Shown: in pieces, positions 15,473 through 20,025 of the stretch | How the letters are laid out: each line of letters opens with the position of its first letter | Numbering within the stretch: position 1 is the first letter of the stretch | NCBI GenBank assembly: GCA_049975385.1 | Contig: JBNGDO010000093.1 | Span: forward strand, 1 to 20,025 | DNA length: 20,025 nt | Origin: DSWT01 sp049975385 | Lineage (GTDB): Bacteria > Chloroflexota > Anaerolineae > B4-G1 > SLSP01 | Direction: 5' to 3' | Notes under the pieces: generated by a model | Seen by the model: only the letters and a program-made list of their open reading frames with translations | Told to the model about the DNA's origin: nothing | Databases searched by the model: none | Position numbers and translations under genes: made by a program

Positions 15473-16675
15473 GTGAAATCACGTGATTACATCGCGCTGG
15501 AAAGACAGTATGGCGCAACAAACTACAAACCCCTGGAAGTCGTTCTCATCCGCGGTCAGGGAATCTGGGTGTGGGATGTTGAAGGCAATCGTTATCTTGA
15601 CTTTCTCGCATCTTACTCAGCGGTGAACCAGGGACACTGTCACCCTAAAATCGCGGCAGTGGTGCACGAGCAACTCGACCAGCTGACACTGACCTCGAGA
15701 GCGTTCCACAACGATCAATTGGGACTGCTTTACAGAGATCTGTGCGAATTGACCAACTCGCATATGGTGCTGCCGATGAATAGCGGGGCGGAAGCCGTGG
15801 AGTCGTGCATCAAAGCCGTGCGCAAGTGGGGATACCAGACAAAAGATATCCCTTATGGCAAAGCCGAAATCATCGTCTGCGCCAACAACTTTCACGGACG
15901 CACCATCACCATCGTGGGCTTCAGCACCGAAGAACAATACCGCGATGGCTACGCGCCCTTCACGCCTGGCTTTGTCATCATCCCCTTTGGCGATGCGGCG
16001 GCATTGGAGGCGGCGATCACGCCCAACACCGTCGCTTTTATGCTCGAACCGATCCAGGGCGAAGCCGGCATCATCGTCCCGCCGGAAGGCTATCTACGCG
16101 ACGTGCGCCGTATCTGTACCGAACACGACATCGCCATGATCACCGACGAAATCCAGACTGGCCTGGGCCGCACCGGCAAATTCCTAGCAGAAGAACACGA
16201 GGGTGTCGAGGCCGACCTCACGCTCATCGGCAAGGCACTTTCCGGTGGTTTCTATCCTGTCTCGGCAGTGCTCTCAAACAAGGAAGTACTCGGTGTGTTC
16301 CAGCCCGGCGACCACGGCAGCACCTTCGGCGGCAATCCGTTGGCCTGCGCGACTGCGCGTATGGCACTCAAAGTCCTTGTAGAAGAAGGCATGATTGAGA
16401 ATTCGGCCAGGATGGGTGCTTATCTGCTCAAGCAGTTGCGTGCGATCAAGAGTCCGTATATCAAAGACGTGCGCGGCAAGGGATTGTTCATCGGCGTGGA
16501 ACTGCACCCCGAAGCCGGCGGCGCACGGCGCTTCTGCGAGGCACTGATGCGACGTGGGCTATTATGTAAAGAGACACACCATCACGTCATCCGCTTCGCG
16601 CCCCCATTGGTGATCCAGCAGGATGACATCGATTGGGCCCTAGAGCACATCGAAGCAGTACTAACAGGCATCTGA
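15473..16675 (+). CDS. rocD: Ornithine aminotransferase-like class III PLP transaminase
   Basis: A 400-residue fold-type I aminotransferase. Ornithine aminotransferase moves the delta-amino group of ornithine to 2-oxoglutarate, giving glutamate semialdehyde, which cyclises to pyrroline-5-carboxylate. Family signatures: YxALERxYGATNYKPLxVV at the N-terminus, MNSGAEAVE (102-110) for cofactor phosphate, ANNFHGRT (137-144), EPIQGEAGI (192-200), TDEIQTGLGRTG with D225, and LIGKALSGGFYPVSAV with the Schiff-base lysine K254. The GTG at 15473 is the start: a full AAGGAGGT site ends 5 nt before it, and the protein then begins like other RocD proteins. An upstream in-frame TTG at 15452 would bury that site in the coding region. 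A glycyl radical enzyme follows after 46 bp, suggesting a shared operon. Other omega-amino substrates remain possible. Confidence 0.9.
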   Translation: MKSRDYIALERQYGATNYKPLEVVLIRGQGIWVWDVEGNRYLDFLASYSAVNQGHCHPKIAAVVHEQLDQLTLTSRAFHNDQLGLLYRDLCELTNSHMVLPMNSGAEAVESCIKAVRKWGYQTKDIPYGKAEIIVCANNFHGRTITIVGFSTEEQYRDGYAPFTPGFVIIPFGDAAALEAAITPNTVAFMLEPIQGEAGIIVPPEGYLRDVRRICTEHDIAMITDEIQTGLGRTGKFLAEEHEGVEADLTLIGKALSGGFYPVSAVLSNKEVLGVFQPGDHGSTFGGNPLACATARMALKVLVEEGMIENSARMGAYLLKQLRAIKSPYIKDVRGKGLFIGVELHPEAGGARRFCEALMRRGLLCKETHHHVIRFAPPLVIQQDDIDWALEHIEAVLTGI

Positions 16676-16721
16676 CAAACAACATAGTGCGGCTTTCGGC
16701 CCGCTTTACGGGAGGACAATA

Positions 16722-19232
16722 ATGAGCGCAACAGCCGTCGACCAATCCCAATACCAGATCAAGCAACCCAAGAGCCTATCCCCGCGCATCCAATGGCTGC
16801 GAGACTATTACTTCCAGGGCGTCCAGCGCCGCTGGAACAACGAGACGACCGCCTGGACCACCGGGACACCATGGGATTTCCAATACGAAGAAACCTCATT
16901 CTACATCGTGCCGGAGACCTATGCCTTCTTCCAAACCTTTCGATCCAGCTTCAAACAAACAGCACGGCCCGTGACACTGCATCCTGACTTCTGGACGTGG
17001 AGTCTGCCAGAGCGCAAGGCGTGGTTCAATCGCGAAGTGATGGCGCACTACCTCCCTCAGGAGATTCTGCCCGGCGATTTGCTCGCGGGTGCGCGCTTCA
17101 ATGTGATGACATCCACTTGCCTTAACAGAAAGGAAGCACGGGACTATAATCGCCTCATCTATGGCAAAAACGGAACCCGTGCTGCAATCAAGGCGTTCCA
17201 CGATCACGGCTATGGCAACTGCGGCGCGACAAGCGGGCATCTCATTCCCGATTATGCGTATATTCTCAATCACGGCTGGCAGGCTGTCCACGCTGACCTC
17301 GAAGCGCGCTACGCCGTCCTTTCGGAAGCCGACAAACGCGGCGCGAAAGGCGCGCAGCTTCGCGCGATGCTCACCGCGTCCACGATGGCGCGGGACGTAG
17401 CAACCGGCTACGCCGACCTCTGCACACGACTTGCCACAGAAGAGATCGATCCCACCCGCCGCGCCGAACTCGAGCAAATGGCAGCGAACCTGCAGCGCGT
17501 TCCCTGGGAACCGGCGACGACGTTCTGGGAAGCTGTGCAATCCCTCTGGCTGACGCACATGCTCGTGATGAGCGACGAGAACTACCCCGGCCCCGGTGTC
17601 TCCTTCGGGCGCATCGACCAGTATCTCTACCCGTTCTGGCAAAAGTCGCTGGCTGAAGGCATGGATCGAGACTTTGGCAAGGAAATCCTCAAGTGCTTCT
17701 GGGTGCATTGCAATACCGCCTACGACGCAATGATCCGCACCGGTGGCAACCAGGGTATTACGGCGGGCTACGGGCAACTGCTCACACTCTCCGGAATGGG
17801 CACGGACGGCATCGACCTGACCAACGATCTCACTTTCGCCATGCTCGAAGTGCTGGACGAGATGTCGCCCATCCTCGAACCCAAGCCTAACGTACGCCTG
17901 CATCGCGGCACACCCGATGCGCTGCTGGACAAAGTCGTAGCGATGATCGCCGGCAGCCAGGGCGCGCCGTTCCTCCTCAACTTCGACGAGCGTTCGATGG
18001 CAGGACTGCTCCTGCAAGCGCGCAAATCCGGCGTCGAAGACCTCATCCACCCCGGCAATGTCCACGATTACGCGCCGGTCGGCTGCCTGGAAAACACGAT
18101 GGCCGGCAACGACCGCTCCGGCACGGTTGACAACAACCTCAACTTGCTCAAGGCTGTCGAATTGGCGCTCACCGGCGGCTACGACCTGCACCCCTTCACC
18201 GATCCAATGACGGGCAAGACCGAGCCAATCGCCCGCAGTGGGCCGGACACCGGCGATCCAACAATCTTCACGACGTGGGAGCAGTTCTGGGATGCGTATG
18301 CTGCACAGACCCGCTTCATCATCCAAAAGAGCGTGGCACTCTACAACCGCACGGACGCCCTCCGCGCGCGATTCTCCCCCACCCCATATCTCTCGTGCAT
18401 GGTGCGCGGGTGCGCCAAGAAAGGCCTCGACGTCACCCAGGGGGGCGCGGAACTGGCGTACATCACCATCGAAGCCGTCACTTACGCCACTACGGTGGAT
18501 TCGCTGCTGGCGATCAAGCACCTCGTCTTCGACGAAAAAGCCTGCACGATGGCCGAACTCGTCCAGGCACTGCGCGACAACTGGGAAGGCCACGCCGTCC
18601 TCCAGGCGCGCGCGCTGCGCAAAGCACCCAAATACGGGCGCGACGATCCCGCTGCCGATACACTCGCCCGTCAGGTGATGGATTTATGGACGGAAGAAAC
18701 CTGGAAGCACAAAACCGAAGCCACCGGCGCGCAGTACCGGCCCGGGATGCTGAGCTGGAATTATTGGATCGCTGACAGCTTCATCCTGCCCGCCAGCCCC
18801 GATGGACGGCCCAAAGGCAAGTTCCTCTCCAACGCGCTGTGCCCTTCCAACGGCGCAGACACACGCGGGCCAACCGCCAACGTCAATTCCGTGGGTAAAG
18901 CCCTCGGCGGGCACGGATCCGATGGCGATTGGGGCGACTTCGTCAATCTGCTGCCCAACGGCGGCAGCCACACGATGACGTTCAGCCCCTCGCTCCTGCG
19001 CGACCCAGAGCATCAAGCGAAGTTCAAAGCATTTCTGCGTGGCTACACCGAAAACGGTGGCACGGCGTTGCAGGTGAATATGGTAGATGCAGCCATGTTA
19101 CGCGACGCCCAACAGCATCCTGAGGACTACCGTCACCTGCTCGTACGCGTCACCGGCTACAACGCCTACTTCACCAGTATCGGCAAAGAATTGCAGGACG
19201 AGATCATCGCCCGCGAAACACATCAGTTTTGA
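16722..19232 (+). CDS. Glycyl radical enzyme of the pyruvate formate-lyase superfamily, substrate unknown
   Basis: An 836-residue cytoplasmic, oxygen-sensitive radical enzyme. The C-terminal glycyl radical loop is VRVTGYNAYF, placing the radical on G812, and the thiyl-radical loop APVGCLENTM gives C455 and general-base candidate E457. SGHLIPDY (171-178) resembles the GHxxxDY segment of the eliminase/decarboxylase branch. The spacing matches the PFL2-type family (usually 780-870 residues). GCLEN differs from the GCVEP of choline, glycerol and isethionate enzymes, so none of these assignments is secure. A radical SAM activating enzyme is required and is not in the window. The ATG at 16722 has a GGGAGGA site. 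It sits between rocD and a 53-codon membrane-peptide gene. Alternatives are a hydroxyproline-dehydratase-like enzyme, suggested by the rocD neighbour, or an arylacetate-decarboxylase-like enzyme. Confidence 0.92.
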   Translation: MSATAVDQSQYQIKQPKSLSPRIQWLRDYYFQGVQRRWNNETTAWTTGTPWDFQYEETSFYIVPETYAFFQTFRSSFKQTARPVTLHPDFWTWSLPERKAWFNREVMAHYLPQEILPGDLLAGARFNVMTSTCLNRKEARDYNRLIYGKNGTRAAIKAFHDHGYGNCGATSGHLIPDYAYILNHGWQAVHADLEARYAVLSEADKRGAKGAQLRAMLTASTMARDVATGYADLCTRLATEEIDPTRRAELEQMAANLQRVPWEPATTFWEAVQSLWLTHMLVMSDENYPGPGVSFGRIDQYLYPFWQKSLAEGMDRDFGKEILKCFWVHCNTAYDAMIRTGGNQGITAGYGQLLTLSGMGTDGIDLTNDLTFAMLEVLDEMSPILEPKPNVRLHRGTPDALLDKVVAMIAGSQGAPFLLNFDERSMAGLLLQARKSGVEDLIHPGNVHDYAPVGCLENTMAGNDRSGTVDNNLNLLKAVELALTGGYDLHPFTDPMTGKTEPIARSGPDTGDPTIFTTWEQFWDAYAAQTRFIIQKSVALYNRTDALRARFSPTPYLSCMVRGCAKKGLDVTQGGAELAYITIEAVTYATTVDSLLAIKHLVFDEKACTMAELVQALRDNWEGHAVLQARALRKAPKYGRDDPAADTLARQVMDLWTEETWKHKTEATGAQYRPGMLSWNYWIADSFILPASPDGRPKGKFLSNALCPSNGADTRGPTANVNSVGKALGGHGSDGDWGDFVNLLPNGGSHTMTFSPSLLRDPEHQAKFKAFLRGYTENGGTALQVNMVDAAMLRDAQQHPEDYRHLLVRVTGYNAYFTSIGKELQDEIIARETHQF

Positions 19233-19259
19233 TGCACCAGTTTTGAAAGGAGAATATCA

Positions 19260-19421
19260 ATGAGACGCGCAAAGCAAAAACAACGTAGATTTCGGCTGTT
19301 GGTGTTACTGCTCCTGATAGGGCTGGCCTTGGTTTACCAAAACCTGAGCGAGGCGCAGAAACGCTTCGTGCAGAACATACTCAGGCAAGCGCCCTATCTC
19401 CCGGCGCGCTATGCGGTGTGA
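19260..19421 (+). CDS. 53-residue single-pass membrane peptide in the glycyl-radical operon
   Basis: A small gene with strong translational signals. The ATG at 19260 follows AAAGGAG with 7-nt spacing, 27 bp after the glycyl radical enzyme, and its TGA is 12 bp before the next start. The peptide begins with a highly basic segment (MRRAKQKQRRFR), continues with one hydrophobic helix (LLVLLLLIGLALVY, about 13-26), and ends in an amphipathic tail with a PYLPARY motif. The positive-inside rule puts the N-terminus in the cytoplasm. It has no cysteine, so it is not an HpdC-like iron-sulfur small subunit of a glycyl radical decarboxylase. It could tether or regulate a neighbouring enzyme at the membrane; this is conjecture. 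I know no family for it. Confidence 0.72.
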   Translation: MRRAKQKQRRFRLLVLLLLIGLALVYQNLSEAQKRFVQNILRQAPYLPARYAV

Positions 19422-19433
19422 GAGGAGAAAGCT

Positions 19434-20025
19434 ATGGCAGACTACGACGTCATCGTCATCGGGGCAGGAACCGGCGGTTTGAGTGTGGGCGCGCAACTGG
19501 CGAAACAAGGGCGCAAGGTATTGATCCTGGAGCAGAGCGACCGCATCGGCGGCTGTTGTTCCACGTTCGAGCAGCAGGGATTCCACTTTGATTTGGGCGC
19601 GTCTTTGATTGAGGCGACAGACTTAATCGATGAGGCTTTCCAACGACTCGGCACAACCTTAGGGGACGAGGTTGACCTGCTACCTTGCGATCCAGTCTAT
19701 ACCGTCATTATGAAAGACGGCACGCGGATGAAATACCCGACCTCTCTCGAAGCCTCAGCCGAAGAAATCCGGCGCATCGCGCCCGCCGAAGTCCCCAACT
19801 GGGAGCGGTTCTGCGCCTCGATGAAGGAGCTTTCCGATAGCGCTCAAATCCTTTTCAAAAGTCCGATGGATTCGATGACCGACTTTATCCAGTTTTTCGC
19901 ACAAGCGCCCGCGATGCTGAAATACTCACCCCTGTTCTTCTGCAGCTACCAGGATGTCTTACAGCAATACTTCAAGGATGAACGCGTACGCGAATCCATC
20001 GCCTACCAGACCCTCTTCGTCGGCT
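19434..20025 (+). CDS. FAD-dependent oxidoreductase, phytoene desaturase (CrtI)-like, truncated by window end
   Basis: The first 197 codons of a flavoprotein that runs off the right edge. The N-terminus holds a Rossmann dinucleotide loop VIVIGAGTGGLSVGA (6-20), a ribose-binding acidic residue E33 at the end of strand 2, and RIGGCCSTFEQQGFHFDLGA (37-56), which corresponds to the RxGG-STFE-GF-FDxG pattern of the CrtI/carotenoid isomerase/amine-oxidase-like family. Members desaturate, isomerise or saturate polyprenoids, or oxidise amines. No carotenoid gene lies nearby, so the substrate is open. The double Cys at 41-42 replaces the usual Arg/Lys-Ala pair. The ATG at 19434 has a GAGAGGAG site and lies 12 bp past the small peptide gene, so co-translation with the upstream operon is likely. 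Confidence 0.88.
   Translation, partial: MADYDVIVIGAGTGGLSVGAQLAKQGRKVLILEQSDRIGGCCSTFEQQGFHFDLGASLIEATDLIDEAFQRLGTTLGDEVDLLPCDPVYTVIMKDGTRMKYPTSLEASAEEIRRIAPAEVPNWERFCASMKELSDSAQILFKSPMDSMTDFIQFFAQAPAMLKYSPLFFCSYQDVLQQYFKDERVRESIAYQTLFVG

Noticed and set aside
15805..16398. 197-codon alternative plus-strand frame inside rocD
   Set aside because: Its His/Arg/Pro-rich composition is typical of an out-of-frame reading of a GC-rich gene; the rocD frame has all family motifs.
16689..16707. Possible terminator between rocD and the glycyl radical enzyme (GCGG/CCGC then TTT)
   Set aside because: Only a 4-bp stem and three Ts; too weak to break the operon, though slight attenuation cannot be excluded.
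16896..18593. 565-codon open frame on the minus strand inside the glycyl radical enzyme gene
   Set aside because: It is the antisense of a clearly functional gene; its length follows from GC-rich third positions, and its product has no recognisable domain.
1..20025. Search for CRISPR arrays, insertion sequences, phage or defence genes, toxin-antitoxin pairs and tRNA/rRNA genes
   Set aside because: None seen; coding regions are filled by metabolic, envelope and RNA-related genes without mobile-element signatures.

Overview
The window looks like chromosomal DNA from an anaerobic or facultative member of the Chloroflexota (Anaerolineae-like). Four things point that way: a stand-alone bacterial Elp3, a giant YYYxG-motif (DUF2298) membrane protein fused to a GT-C glycosyltransferase, a GH57/glycogen-synthase pair, and an oxygen-sensitive glycyl radical enzyme. 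The taxonomic call is inferred from gene content; no rRNA, tRNA or marker gene is present. I see no insertion sequence, phage gene, CRISPR array or tRNA.

Layout. (1) 1-541: a consensus sigma70-type promoter overlapped by a 12-bp palindrome, a perfect intrinsic terminator in the leader, a cold-shock protein gene and a second strong terminator. (2) 542-964: no convincing gene. (3) 965-3066, minus strand: elp3 followed by a small membrane/coiled-coil gene. (4) 3067-3253: divergent promoter region. (5) 3254-7074, plus strand: a tight three-gene unit made of a Trm9-like methyltransferase, a secreted PA14-repeat protein and a coupled amidohydrolase. (6) 7071-15247, minus strand: glycogen synthase glgA, a terminator, a GH57 glycosidase, then the 5-kb YYY/GT-C membrane protein, which converges on the amidohydrolase with shared stop-codon bases. 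(7) 15248-15472: divergent promoters and a heptamer repeat. (8) 15473-20025, plus strand: ornithine-aminotransferase-like rocD, a glycyl radical enzyme, a 53-aa membrane peptide and the start of a CrtI-like FAD oxidoreductase, running off the end.

How the genes may work together. Elp3 and the divergently transcribed methyltransferase could form a two-step wobble-uridine pathway: Elp3 makes cm5U34 and the methyltransferase esterifies it to mcm5U34, as Trm9/ALKBH8 does in eukaryotes. I regard this as the most interesting idea in the window. glgA and the GH57 enzyme fit alpha-glucan storage and remodelling. The rocD/glycyl-radical/small-protein/FAD-oxidoreductase unit looks like an uncharacterised anaerobic catabolic operon; its substrate cannot be read from the sequence and its activating enzyme should lie outside the window.
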